From contig NQMI01000002.1 in the NCBI GenBank assembly GCA_002270565.1, positions 940,899 to 1,004,898 on the forward strand: a DNA stretch of 64,000 bases, read 5' to 3'. The DNA is from Stenocarpella maydis (Eukaryota; Ascomycota; Sordariomycetes; Diaporthales; Diaporthaceae). The notes beneath the pieces were generated by a model. That model was not told where the DNA came from, searched no databases, and worked only from the letters and a program-made list of their open reading frames with translations. The position numbers were made by a program, and so were the translations under genes. This document shows positions 9,731-22,948 of the stretch, one piece after another (the first letter of the stretch is position 1; each line of letters begins with the position of its first letter).

Positions 9731-10503
9731 GTGAATGGGAGAAAACTAATATCGGTACCTGAACGTCCACCTAGTATAAGGAGTGAAGCATATAGGCTAC
9801 TATAATTTTATTAACCCCTTTAAATTGCCTTGCCTACAAGCCCCCGACCGCACCTAGAGCCCCGCTACACGCCTAGAGGAAGGGCCGCCGTGAAGGTCCT
9901 CCGCGCGCGCAGAAGCCCGCCGGCGGCGGCGTTTGGTCCAGCTATGAATCCCTCGCGACCGAGGCTCCTAGGCCTGCTAGGATGTATGGGATAAGCCGTT
10001 AGCACCTATGACCCAGCCCTAGGCCCTAGAAATCAGGCAGGTAGGTTTCGTAGTTCGATAGTTAACACCTAGGCCCAACCCTTAGGCTCCTCTCCGTTCT
10101 ATCTCACTATAGCCGCCTAGATATAACCTATAATAGCTTGCAATCCCTAACTTATATATATATATATTACCTAAAACATCTCTAATAAATAACTACTTCT
10201 TTATCTTTTAAGGATATATATAAGTTATATTATTCTATAACCTTATAGAGAAAATATATAAGTTTAATATTAAGTTTTAAGTGCTAAGCTTAATATAAAG
10301 CTTAAATTATATTTTAATAAATTTATAATGTGTTTATTTATATAGTAATATTAAGTATATTAATATTCGCATTAACTTTATAAAATTTAAATTATAAAAA
10401 GTAATATTAAATATTCTTTTTCTTACATATTATTATACTAAGTTATTCGAGGTTAAAATAAGGAACAACCTGAAAAAAGATAGTAAAAAACATGCAATAT
10501 CTT
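9731..10503. repeat. transition into AT-rich block
   Basis: After the MARVEL-like gene the sequence passes through a small GC-rich island (about 9840-10100, rich in CCTAGG and CGCCGGCGGC) and then becomes strongly AT-rich from about 10130. No coding frame or repeat partner was recognised in the window. Confidence 0.5.
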
Positions 10504-10596
10504 CTCTCTCGCCGGGAATTGAACCCGGGTCTCAAGCGTTGCTGCTTCCAGGATGGCGATGACAAGCTTGCATACTAACCACTATACTACGAAAGA
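10504..10596 (-). tRNA. tRNA-Asp (anticodon GTC) with 21-nt intron
   Basis: Read on the minus strand, all tRNA arms form: acceptor TCTTTCG pairs with CGAGAGA (one G-T), the D arm is AGTGGTTAGTA, the anticodon stem CAAGC/GCTTG encloses a seven-base loop with GTC, and the T arm is CCGGG-TTCAATT-CCCGG. The discriminator is G, as expected for tRNA-Asp. A 21-nt intron (10539-10559) sits at the canonical place, one base 3' of the anticodon. No mutation breaks any stem even though the flanks are heavily RIP-like, so the gene looks functional. The gypsy LTR begins about 355 bp upstream of its 5' end. Confidence 0.93.
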
Positions 10597-10950
10597 AGTG
10601 TATCTCGATATGACCCGAGGTAGCATGTGTGGTGAATCGTTGGATTACTTGGGGATTTGAGTACTATATAGGAGACTTAACATTAAACTATATAAAAAAA
10701 ACATGCAGCAACCCTTAAACCCTTTTATATATTTTTTATATAAATATATAAATTAGATATTATATAAATATATAAATATATAAATTTNTAATATTTTAAG
10801 TCTTTAATACTTTAATCTTTTAATTCTATAAGTTTTTAAATTTTATTTATTTATATGTTTATTAATATATTTAAAACTTTATTTAGTTACTTATTTTTTT
10901 TTACTTATTTATATTTATAAAATATTATATAATTATAACTTTAATATAAT
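10597..10950. repeat. AT-rich spacer upstream of tRNA
   Basis: Very AT-rich sequence with TATA-dense tracts and one ambiguous base at 10788. It contains no recognisable coding remnant and separates the tRNA from the outer LTR. Confidence 0.5.
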
Positions 10951-11196
10951 AATCACACCAAACCTTTATAAGGTTCAGTAGGTAACCTGCGGGGTTTATA
11001 TTAGCAGATCGGCATAGAAGTAATACTTGACCGAGTTGCAGTATATAAAGACACTATTTACGAAAAGGGTATAATCAGAAGCTATAAAGATATCCAGTTA
11101 GTAGGACTAAATACTTAAATGAACGACTAAAGAGTCTATTCTATAAAAGCTATCTACTATAGTAATAACTATATCTATAGATATATCCCAACTCTT
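10951..11196 (-). repeat. outer gypsy element LTR, left (3') copy
   Basis: Matches 23822-24068 over its whole length, starting near AAACCTTTATAAGG and ending CTACTATAGTAATAACTATAT...AACTCTT. Most differences from the partner are transitions. The exact ends are obscured by RIP, so a few bases at each boundary are uncertain. Confidence 0.82.
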
Positions 11197-11759
11197 AATT
11201 CATTATTAATAGAATTAATAGTAATTCTATTAATTAAATATTACTTTATAGAATTAATACTAATTTTATTAATTATAGTGAGTCACTAACCCTAACTCTA
11301 TGTATCTGCTAACTCTTTATTCTAGTGCTAGTAGGGCAGCATCTTAACTCCTGATTCTGTTTTCCTTAGTCTTACAGATTAGTCCCTAGGGTGCTATTAT
11401 ATTAGCTTATAATAATATCTCCCTTCTTACTTCTTTTATCTCTAAAAGTATTCTATGAGTTATTTCTATTTATTATATTTTATTTATACCTTCCTAATCC
11501 ATTATATCTAACATAGTTATAAAGTTATACTCTATAAAGTTATTCTCTATTACTAAATATAAGGTTATTCTTCTAACTACTATTACTTTGAAAGGCAGTA
11601 TTATCCTTATACCTTATTCTTATTATAAAGAATATAACCTAGCTAAGGATTATTAGGTTGCTAATTCTAAGTCTACTCATTATTAGACCTATATCCATCT
11701 CAACCTATTAAACTATAATATTTAAGGTCTTACTCCTAATTAAATAAAGAAGGTTACTT

Positions 11760-12060
11760 AGAAGCATTATTTATTAGAGGAGGAGCTGGAGGCTATAGAG
11801 GAGGAGGCTTAATAGCGAAATGTAAAGATTCTATATCTGTCCAAGTAGAAGCAGATATAGTATACGAAAATAATATATATAGTGCATTAAAATATTAATA
11901 ATATAGAGTAGCTAGAATGGGTGGAAAGGGAGGAGGCTAAAGTTAAATATATATGGATTGTTAAGCAGTCCGTTAAGGCTATATGTTGCGGCTCTATTAA
12001 GGAGGCTGGTAGGATAGTAGCGCAAGAGGCTTAATTGCATTCCAAGGGGGAAGTAGGTAT
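11760..12060 (+). pseudogene. Glu-rich coding remnant on the opposite strand
   Basis: Plus-strand translation gives EEELEAIEEEA, then basic and Glu-rich pieces (LEWVEREEAKVK) broken by stop codons that fit RIP of Gln or Trp codons. It looks like an acidic coiled-coil segment of a transposon or gene opposite in strand to the surrounding gypsy element. The family is not recognised. It may be a separate small insertion. Confidence 0.35.
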
Positions 12061-12599
12061 TTTCAATTAGAGTTCCATAGTAGATATAAATGCTAAGTGG
12101 GAAAAGTTTCTAGATATCAGTAATACAGGAAATATACCTATAGGTAGCTTATCTAGTGCTTAAAGTTTTAACAAATTAAGTTCTTTGGATTATCTAATAG
12201 GCCTGGTAAATCTTTATAATAAGCTAAATAGGGTTAGTTAGCTTATATAGTCTCTTGGGATTAGTTTATAGTGGATTAGGTGTAAAATTATCTAAGTTTA
12301 TTTTTATAATATATTAGGTTTTCTTTTAGTTTTTATATATATTTTTATTTAAATTATAGTTTTTCTATTTAATAAGACACTTTATTATTTCTTAATATTA
12401 TCTTAAATTTATAATTATTTTTACTTTATATTCGGTATTATATTTATTAATAGTCTTAAACTATATTTTAAGTTTTATATTCTGGAGTGCTAGTTCTAAT
12501 AGTAGAATATAAAATACTAGGTACTATTTTATTCCTTAAGGTAGTAAAAGTTTATAGTTAGTATCTAAGAGTTTCTCTAAAATTCTAAAGAGGCTGATT

Positions 12600-13400
12600 T
12601 TCTTATAGTTAAGTTTATTATTAGGTTGCTTAGTTTTAATATTTTAATATATAAGGTAGACTTTATCTCCCTTCTTAAATATTAGTTCCTTAATTCTTTT
12701 CTAATTTATATATTTTATTATTTATTTTTATAAAAAGGAAAACTTTTCTTAAATATTATATTAGATTTATCTAATTTATATTACTTTGCATTCTACTAAT
12801 TCCGCTATTTTTATATTTTATAGTAACTTATAGTATGCTTAAGGCTTATATCTATAGAGTATAAAGAAAGGTAACTATTTAGTTATGCTAGTGGTAATGT
12901 TATTATAAGCAAACTGTACTAGTAGCAGTAACTTAATCTAATTATCCTATAATTAATTAATATAGTATTAAAGGTATTATTCTATAATCTAGTCAATTTA
13001 TTCTATCTATGCATTTATATATAAATGTACTATTATTAAGAGCTTATGTTTTACTTTAAGTTATTTTATTAGTAACTTCTAGAAGTTTAATATAAAGAGC
13101 TTATCTCTAAGATAATTTTATATAGCATTTTATAATTACTTAAAATAATTTGTAAGAATATATATATAAGTTCTGCTATTATACTAGCTTCCTTATATAA
13201 TATAAAGTATATATATTTACTTAATCTGTAAACTACTACTAAAATGCTGTCGTATAGTACCTTAGTTAATGGTTCTTGTGAAAGAGGTAGCTTAGTAATG
13301 AATTCTAGACTGATGGATAACTATACAGTTATAGGTACTAGTAGAGGCTTTAATAGTCCATATACTATATATTTAGAGGCCTTATTTTTATTTTATAAAT
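12600..13400 (-). pseudogene. gypsy integrase remnant
   Basis: Minus-strand translation of 12840-13030 shows the C-terminal integrase-core pattern: YINxLxDNxIKLLLLVQFAYNN, then TTSITKxLPFFxLYRYKP, which matches the '(Q)FAYNN..(H)..TG.SPF...YG..P' signature of gypsy integrases. In-frame stops replace Gln and Trp codons, as expected for RIP. Extent beyond the matched core is approximate. Confidence 0.75.
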
Positions 13401-13559
13401 TGTATTTACTAACGATATTTCTAACCTTCTTTTTAAGGTTAGGGACTTAGTAGTTCCGCTAAATGCTTTTAATAATTATTATAATTCCTTAGTGGCTATA
13501 TGCTAGTACTTTATATATTTCTTAATTAACCTATTCTATTCTTTTAGATCTATAAGTGC

Positions 13560-14945
13560 TTTTAGGTTTAGAAGTTAACTCTAATTATAGTATTAAGTTC
13601 TTAATTAAGGATAAAGCTTTGATCCTCCTGAGTTTTAAATAGTATTTATTCTATAGGCAAATCTTTATTCTAATAGTTAGGTTTTCTACTAAGTGTATCT
13701 GCTCTAGCATTCTTAATTCTATCTATACAGATAACTTTAATATTAAATTATAATAAGAACTTTATATATTTAATTTATTATTTATTAAGAGTCTTAATTA
13801 TTATAAAAGTTATAAGATTCTTATAATCTATATAGAGTCTAATCTGCTTTTTAGCTCCTATAAGGTAGTATTACCATTTTTAGAATATATATATTATAAC
13901 TATAAATTCTTTATCTAATATAGCATAGCAGGTTTCTAATCCATTAAACTTTTTACTAAAGTTTATAATAATACATATCCTTCCTTAATCGTTTTTTTAA
14001 GTAAGTTCTCTACCTATAGTATCATCCAAGGTATCTATATAAATTTCAAATTCCTTCTCTAGGTCTACTTCCTTAAGTATAGGGTCTTCCATAACTTTAT
14101 CTTTAAGTATCTAGAAGGCTTATTATTCAGTATCTATCCATCTAAAGGCATAATCCTTCTTAATAAGGTCTATTAATAGTTTCATAAATTACTATATTAT
14201 ATAATAAATTATTAATAGAAGTTAGCATATCTAAGGAATGCCCTAATATCCTTAACATTTATAAGGGTTGGCCATTCTTTAATTACTTTAACTTTTCCTT
14301 CTTACATCTTGATTTTCCCTAGTTTAATTATATATTTAGGATAATCAACTTTTTATATATACCAATTACATTTTTCTAATTCTACTAGGAGATTAGCTTC
14401 CTAAAGTTTTTTAATAAACCTTTTTAATATATCTCTTATAATCATTAAGGTTTTCTAAGAAGATAAGAATATCATCCAAGTAAATAATAATAAGGATATT
14501 AAGGTATTTGCTTAAAACTTAATTAATTATTTCCTAGAATAATATAAGTGCATTAGTTAATCTAAAAGATATAACCATCATCTTATAGTATCTATAACAT
14601 ATCCTAAATGCTATCTTCCATTCTTCTCCCTCTTTTATTTAAATAAGGTTATATCCATACTTCAAGTTAAATATCATAAACTACTTTACTCCTCTAAGCT
14701 AATCTTATAGCTTCTTAATAAGTAGGAGAGAATATTAGTTTTTAATTATAATATCATTTAATTATTAGTAATTAATACGAAATTATAGCTTACCATTTTT
14801 CTTTAATATAAAGAAGATTAGGTATCCTACTAGTAATCATAATAGCCTAATAAATCCCTTCTAGAGGTTTTTATTAAGGTATTCCCTAAGGGCTTTAAGT
14901 TATTCTTCATTAAGTCTATAAATAAGCTTAAATTAAAGTATTATT
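13560..14945 (-). pseudogene. gypsy reverse transcriptase-RNase H remnant
   Basis: Minus-strand translation starting near 14945 shows ordered RT blocks: LREYLNKNLQKGFIR, ILKKNGKL, FNLKYGYNLIxIKEGEEWK, then the catalytic YLDD box at 14471-14482 within IIIYLDDILIFLENLNDYK, followed by VELEKCNW and KVIKEWPTLINVKDIRAFL. The RNase H start appears as DPILKEVDLEKEFEIYIDTLDD. Stops and frameshifts interrupt it throughout, so it is not functional. Confidence 0.85.
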
Positions 14946-15513
14946 CTAGGTTTCAATAGTATTTTATAATCCCATTACATATATTATAGTAATATAGTAT
15001 TAAATCATTTTTAGAATACCTTCTTAAATTCATAATAGTCTTCTAGTATCTATACCAGTCTATCAGTCTTATCTCCTTCCTTTCCCTCTTTTAGGTAAAG
15101 GAGGTATTATTATATTTCCTGTATTATATGCTAACTGGGTATGCTAGAGTAGCAATCTCCTAATTAGCTTCAGTCCTTCCGCCAGGCGCTTAAGTAGCTC
15201 AATCCTCTCCTAGTTTTTTAACTGCTTATCCGCTACTAGGACCTTCTTAATACTCTTAAGGTTTCATTTTGTAATATCTTATAATTCTTACAGGTTATCA
15301 ACCAGCTATTACATGCCATAATCCTATTCCTTTATTATTAGAGTTTTAAGCAGCAGCCCCTGCTGCCCCAGTAGGTGCTAATCTTAAGCCTTATTAAGCA
15401 TATACACCTTACAGATTAGTTTATTACAATTTGCTCACCCGCTAGGGTTTTATAAGCATTCCAAGGGTATACAGGAGTCCAACCTCATTAAATACTATTT
15501 ATTTATTTTTATT

Positions 15514-15533
15514 AAAAAAAAAAAAAAAAAAAA
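15514..15533. repeat. poly(A) run of 20
   Basis: Homopolymer directly left of the nested element within the outer element remnant. Its length in the assembly may be unreliable. No link with a LINE-type insertion could be shown. Confidence 0.7.
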
Positions 15534-15586
15534 TAAATTTTTTATTAATATTCTTACCTAAATATTATTAGGGAAACCAGTCATAC

Positions 15587-15962
15587 TGTTCCGGGGTCTA
15601 GGGGAACCGGCATGTTTTGAATCAGAGGAAAACCAGCCTTAGTATCCCCCCCCCTCTAAGACTTAGGGGCCTTCCTACGTTGCTTTTGAGAAATTTCTAG
15701 TCCTAGAGAATTAATCTTTTTATATCTGTGAATTTGTATCTGTTAGATATATACGTGTGTACTGTGAAACTATTTCTTATGCCCTCTTTTTCTGCCTCTC
15801 CTTTTTAGCACCCTTTATTCCCCTTATAACTCTTCTATTTTACTCCTCTTCTTCTTTTAGCCCTCTTAGGGTGATTACTTGATCAGAGCTCTAGCAGAAT
15901 GTATGCCTTTTTGTGTGTATAAAGGTTTTGTCCTCTTACTCCCTCCTCTAGGCCCATTTTTA
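15587..15962 (+). repeat. inner element LTR, left (5') copy
   Basis: Begins TGTTCCGGGGTCTAGGGG and matches 22949-23347, sharing the C9-like run before TCTAAGACT, the GAAATTTCTAGTCCTAGAG block and the CCTCTTACTCCCTCCTCTAGG end. Differences are mainly transitions with a few small indels. Confidence 0.85.
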
Positions 15963-18379
15963 CTAGTGTCTGCCCTATAAATCAAATATGGGTTTCTTTA
16001 GCTAATAAGGTTTCTTTAGCTAGTATAAAGTTCTTTAGCTTTTAGGCCTGGATTCCTTATTTTGTTTATAAGGTTGTTAGCCACTTTAGGGGAGTGAATC
16101 TTTATACTTCTAATACTATTTGATTCTGATTAGAGCTATGGTACCCTCTTGCTCTTGATAGAGGATTTTGCTATTATGTAAAGGCTAGATTTACCCTCCT
16201 GAGTTGCCTATAGTTGACCTAGTGGCGATAGGAGTAGGTATGTGTGAGGCTGGTCTGATCTCTGTATTAAGCTGACTCTATTACCTTGGCTATATCTTGG
16301 ACCCCCTTCTGGCGTACTTAATTTGGTAGTGAAGTATGGAACCTCTAGCCTAGCTATATGTTTCTGGAAAAGCTACTAAGGGATTTATATCCTTAGGCCT
16401 TAGAAATTCATTCTGATTGGATTTAATGGCATCTAATTAGGGCTTATTTTCTTAGAAGGGATATAAAGGACTGGTGTTAAGAAGGTTTGGTAGATCCTAA
16501 TCGCCTATATTACCTGAAACTTTCTTACCCTTAGATGTGGCATCTAAAGGTTTGGTATGCTAATTTCTTGATATGGGTAAACTGGGTGTAATAAAGCCCT
16601 AGTTTAATTGATTAGGCCCCTCTTTAGTTTTCCCTTTTAAGTTATTATTATAATATCTGGTTACCCTATTAAATACTATATTTAAGATATTGTTTAATAT
16701 TATATAATGTTGGGTTGGGTGATAGTGGTGCTGGATATTGCATGCTTTTATAGGGAGTTAAAGAGGTTCCTGCCCTACTGATTGCTATCCTTCTGATTGG
16801 TAAGCTTGGAGCTTCTACTAGTGTTGGCACCCCCTGCGGTTAGGATGGCTGGCGTTAGCAGCATGAGGGTATTCCGGGTATTTATGTTGTTCTCTCCTGT
16901 GAGACTAGCGGTTGAGTAGCTCCTGCCTTTGCTTATAGCAAGACTTTATGATACTTAATGTAACCTTTTATACTAATACCTTTTACTCTAATTATATCTA
17001 GTTATTCCTGTATGCATCTTAGTAAACTTTAGATAGTACTTATGCCCTTATTTCCTTTGGATATGCCTAGTATAGAGAAACATTTGATACCTTTGGATAG
17101 CACTTATATCTTGCTTCTTCTAAAGGACCTTTAGTATTAAGAAATATTTAACTTTACTGTTATCATAAGGGAGTGATTAGGACCTAATCTGTCTTATATA
17201 TATCTTTGCAGACCCTAAATAGTTCTTATGCCTTTGCTTCTTCTGGATATGCTTGTTATAGAGAAACATTTAATAATCTTAAATAGCACTTATACCTTGC
17301 TTCTTTAGCTATAGCGCTAGTATAGAGAAATATTTGCTTCTGTTATTATAGTAAGGGATAGATTAGGACCTATATCTTCTGTTTTTCTAATAGGAGATGT
17401 TTATTTTACTCCCCTATCTACTGGAGGTTCTTCCTCTAGGGGAAGGGAGCAGGATGTAGATGAGGTAAGGGGGCTCTTATTAAAGAAAGGTCCACCTTAA
17501 GGACGCTAGTCTCCTTAGGAACCTGCCCTTACTCTATTTGGGACCTCTGATTAGGAGCATTATGCTCCTATACTACCTATTTAGGTAACTTCTTAGCCTA
17601 TTATATTTTTAATACTCTTTAGAAATGCTACCCTTTAGACCTTATTATTCTTTAGCTCTTAAGAGGATATTTATAAAGGCAGATCTAATTAGCTTAATTT
17701 TATAGCTATAGCTTTCTATAGGGATATAGAATATTATAGTATTAAGAAGTTTGCTAGAGGCTATCTAGAATTTTTGCTTTTAAAAAGAAGAATAAGCTTA
17801 CCTTATATTTAAAGATATTAGTTTCTAATTACTAGCTGCCCTAAACTTAAGGGCAATATATCTCTTAGGGAACTGAAGAATGATTTCTAATGAAAAAAAG
17901 GTAGTGCTAGAAATCCAGTAAGAGACTTCCACTATAGCTGGGGATGGGAAAAGTAAAATGAAGAGTGATCTAATTGGTCTGAATAAGACTGAAAAATCAA
18001 CTAAAGTTAAGCCTAAATAAGGACCCCTAATCCCCTAGACCCCTGAAGCTAAGGCTATAAACGCTATCCTTACCACCTTAATTAAAATCCTGATTTCAGA
18101 TATTCTCGCGCTTAGCAAGACTAATGCTATTCTAATTAGAGAGCTCCTTACTCACAGGGATAATACCTCTCTTAATAAGTAGCCTTTTAAGCTAGTCCCG
18201 GATAGGGATATACCTCAAGCTATAGGTCCAGGACTTAGTATAGTCTCTACTTCATCCAAAATTAGATATAAGCAATACTTAAGCTCTAATCAGATGTATA
18301 TTATTAGGTATGAGGTAAATTTAATATTGTCTTAAACTGCTAATATAGTGAACTATAGTTGCTGTGGATCTGCCTACCT

Positions 18380-18690
18380 AAACGTTAGGATTACTTTGGA
18401 GAGCTATAAGATCCTTCTAGCCCTACTGGATATAGGTGCTAAGATAAATCTTCTTCCTTTATCCTATTATTATTAGAATAAGTTATTCTATACTCCACTC
18501 TAAGATATAAACTCTATAGTTTATAATGGAGCATTACTTGTACTAATTAAAGTAACTAAGGAGTGGGTATACATTAGCTATAATAGAATAAGGGCTATTT
18601 TCTTTATTATAAATAATGAAATGCATAATACTACCTATAATATCCTTTTAGGGATGCCTTTATTTTTGGATATAAATTTAACTTTTGAGT
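18380..18690 (+). pseudogene. retropepsin-like protease remnant
   Basis: Translation at 18418-18460 reads LALLDIGAKINLLP, the D-(T/S)-G-A flap-proximal signature of a retroviral-type aspartic protease with Thr replaced by Ile (a C-to-T transition). Further on (about 18639-18665) NILLGMPLFLDINL matches the second conserved '(I/L)LG.P(F/W)L' segment, in a different frame, so an indel lies between. It is not functional. Confidence 0.7.
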
Positions 18691-21600
18691 GATTAAGGGG
18701 GTTCCTTTTTGCATACATTACTCTTAATAGGTTGCAAGTAATATATGGGCTGGGGAGGAGGAACCAGAAGCCCCTTCAGGTGGCTACTATTAAAGTAGTC
18801 TTCTGTTTGGATGGGTATGCACCCTAGAGACCTATAACCTAATTCCAGCCAGACTTAAAAAAGGGGGCCGATCCCTATTAATGGGATCTATCCCCTAATG
18901 TGCCTAAAGAAATTTATCTATAAGAGGGGAATTTAGGAGCTAATAGTACCTTTTCTTTAGGAGGACAACCCTCCTAAAAGTTAACAAACCGGGAGGAAGC
19001 TATTAGAGGTAGCCAGATATAATGTCTTTCCAGACATACTAGATAATATACTCTATCCTACCACCCCTGATCAGGATAATGATAATTAGTACTAAGACTG
19101 GTCTCTTCCTGGCTGGATAGTCCCCTAAGTGCAGGCATACTTGGATATAGATAGCTTATATAATTCAGACTTATTGGATTCAGCTGATTAGACTTAAAGG
19201 ATAATACTATATATGGACATTCCGCTTATTAACCCTAATAACCCCAAGCTAAAGGAATATAAATTCTAGAATAAGATANNNNNNTAATTAGATAAGTATA
19301 CTTCTCTTAGGACTATATGCAAGATAAAAATCATTAGTTCTTGATTTACTGCTAAAAGAAGTATTAGTAACCTGAAAAACTGGATCCACCCCTGCCTTGC
19401 CTAACCCTTCTGATTACCTTATAACTATAACTGGAGATCTATAAGCTTGTATTTGAACTTCCTGGGCATACGTTTGGTAATCTTACCCACGGCATTTGCG
19501 CAAGTTTCCTTATATCCTATCTTAGTAGCTGCCTTAGTATACTTGCCTAGCGAGAGCTCTAAAGGAGGTATATTTGGAGGCTTGTTAATTAGATTGGGAT
19601 ATACATTAGTAATATAGTTATAACTACTCTTAGAAATCTTTAGCATCTTAAAATTGCAAAGGTAACCCTTAATATAGTAGATATAATTAGCATAAGTATT
19701 ATCTTAAAATCCTTAGAGCGATTGGTACTTAAAGAAAGGGATTATAACGGGAATAATACCTTAGAGAGTTGTTTGGTTATAGTTGGCCCCTATCTGCTGC
19801 ATATAACAGTTGTATGGGTTTGCGTTATAATAACTAAAGAAGGCAATAAGGAGAGCCAGGCCCTAATAAAGGTTATTCCCCTAGCATAATTAAGATATAT
19901 ACTTCTTATAAGAGCTACCATTTATATGCTTAATAAAAATATCATTCAGACCTCCTTTAATTAGAGTGCTAAGGCAAGACTATAGGTACTTATAAGCCTC
20001 TAGGGCTTTTAGGAAGGGAAAGAATAGTTTAAGCAGCTTAGATTTATATATTAAGGAGAGGGTTTATAGGACGTAAAGACCCTTGCCTCTGCCCTTAATA
20101 TTATATATCTTAATATTTATTGCAAAGGCCTTATAAAGTGGTAATTTATAAACCTAGTTTTATAAGAGGATTGTATTTAGCTAGAAGCAAGTATAGATGC
20201 CCTCTTTATAAATAGGAGGAGGATTATATGTTTTAAAGACCCTAATAATAGGAGGCAATTACTCCTTACCCTTTCCCTTCTCTTCTTAGCTCGGTTAAGG
20301 AGGAGAAGATATAGTAATAGTGAAGCTTGTCTAATTAGAGAGGCTTAATAGTTTAATGATAAGATTAATAATTAATAGTTAATAATGCTATTAGGGGGAA
20401 GTTAAAGAAAAGGATTAGTAGGGAAAAAGCAACTTTAAATATAAAAAGTTAGAGAGGGAAGCTCTTATTAGAAGCATTTAAAGTAGTAAAAGTTGCTACC
20501 TAGTAGAAAAGGGAAGGAAGTTAAGTGATTCACTAGCTCAAGTAATTTACTCATCTTAAGGCTCCCCTTCTAATAAAAGCCCACCTTTCTGCTACAACCT
20601 CCAACCCAACTACTTTTTCCATAACCACCATACCTTATCTAATCTCTAATTAGCGCAGCACAACTTGCATCATCAAGACTTAAAAGCTATTACAACCATT
20701 AACCTCTACCCTTAAAACTCATTACCTCCCCTCTGTTACCTAATTTCTCCTTGCTTTAGCACCCTTTTCCCTAGTCTAACTAATTAGAAAGATATCTTCC
20801 TTAAGCTAGTAAATAATAAAGAAAGATAAGGGAAAGAAGAAGGGATCCCTATTAATCTAGTTTACGGCCATCAATAGTTTAAAAGGCTAAGTTAGCCCCA
20901 TAAACAATCCTAATGCCCCTATGCCTACTATTAAGTACCCAGACCCTTCTAATTAGGTTAGCCTTAAAGTATAACTTTTAGCGTTACCCTTTATTATGAA
21001 TTTTAATGATATTAACCCTATATAGTAGCTAAGATTTCCCAACCCATATAATATCTATAATTAAGAAAACTGGGATTATAGAGCTAGTATAAACCTAATA
21101 AAAGACCTATTTGAAACTAGAATCCTTAATAATGGGTTGGCACTCTCCCAAGCTTTTAATATATTAGACCTTTTAGTATAACTGTTATTCTTTTAGAATT
21201 AAAAATAGGGGTATAGTAATTATATATAGCGGGTAGTGGATATATATTTCAAGGGTGTTAATCCCTATCCTTAGTTTAGAGACCCCCCTAGGCAGAAGAA
21301 CCTATTTGGCACTCACTATAGTGACTTCCTTATAACCCTTTATAATGCAGAAGATCTCCTAACTTAAGAGGTATACCTGTATACTAATTATATTCTGGGG
21401 CTTATTAATTGGTAGCTGATTGATTTTAGCAACCTAGTCTTTATAGTGCTTATAACCTATAATATTAATAGAGAACCCCCTAGATTGTGGAGATACTACT
21501 TACTAAAGGATAGCTAGAGATTTATCATCTAAGTTATGCATACCCCAGGCTATTAGGTATTAAGCATCTTTAATAGGGATACTAAATGACTTAGTATAAT

Positions 21601-22948
21601 TAATACTCATCCTAATTGGAGAACTTATAATAGAATATACCCCTATATAAGGGACTGCATTATATACTTCCTTACCCTTAAGCTACCTAAAGGATTCTTA
21701 AAATAGGTATATATGGTGATCTAGGTGAAGGTTATACTATAGCTGGGATTAACTGCCTATAGATTTCTTATGGCTATTTATATTGCCTTCTTCTTCTAAG
21801 AGAATTATGGAAAGAATGGCTGGGAGTTTAGAGACTGGATTAAGACTAGGCTGCTTAAATCCGCCCCTTCTAGCTTGCCCACTAAGAAAGCCTTAGCTCT
21901 TATCTAGAGTTTTACTATCTAATTAGAAATTAATAGATCCAGGTATTTAATTAGGAGTATCCAGAATACTATAGTTATTAGCTATAATAAGTATAAGAAG
22001 CTTATAGTAGGAAAGAATATTATATACTCTTAAGCTGATATCTTAGGAATAAATAAGGGGGAGACTAAGTATTATGCTATACTTAATATAGGATTAGAGC
22101 TGGGATAAAATCTGCTAGGCTTCCTTATAGTAAGATTTAATAAGGCTAATCTTTTAAGGCCTACTAATGTCTGGACTTCCAGGTTAAGTAAAACTCCCAT
22201 TGCGCCTAATAACTTAAAGAACTAGCTATCTATCCTGATATTTAAGATACCTAGTATGGCTGTAAAGGATCTAATTATGATATTTAGGCTTAGACTTTAT
22301 AAGGACCTATTTAAGATACCTAAGCCTCTGCCTTAGGTAGATAGAGTATGAATATATGGAGAAGATGGTCTTGGGATACCAAGTAAAGTAAGAACTGCTC
22401 TATAGATACCTAATTAGAGTAGGGCTGGAATGCTGCAGGGTGACCCTATTAAACTTCTCTTGTGGTAAATATTGGAGGCAAGCATTAGGAATATATCTTT
22501 AGGAGGAAATATAAATATAGGTGGGATAACCCCTAAGTGATTAGGTATCTTAAGGTCTTTATTATTATTTCTATCCTTTATTCTGGCTATGCTATCACTA
22601 CATCGCCCATTGCCCGCTATAATAAAAATTATATTGATTTAGGAGTATAACCAGAATGCAAGTAAGTAGGTGGGGACTGAAGAAGCGAATTGCTGGGTTC
22701 CCATGCTAGTAATTAGTAATAGCCATTAATCCTAGGCTTACAAAAAGGCGGCTAAGTAAGAGGAGAAGGATTGTAGATTGAGTGTGCTATAGTAGAATGA
22801 GAGTAGGGATGAGTGGGCTAGGAATTAAGAGCTATAAAGGGTCTAATAGAGCTAAATTTAGGTAGCTTATCTGATTAAAGGAGGAAAGTAATTTTGGTTA
22901 TTTTAGGCAGATTATTACTTATTCTTTATAATGGTTTGGAGAGGGGTA

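Noticed and set aside
19425..19646. 73-codon minus-strand frame in the inner element
   Set aside because: Clean but isolated among RIP-broken sequence; no start context, domain or continuation, so not called as a gene.
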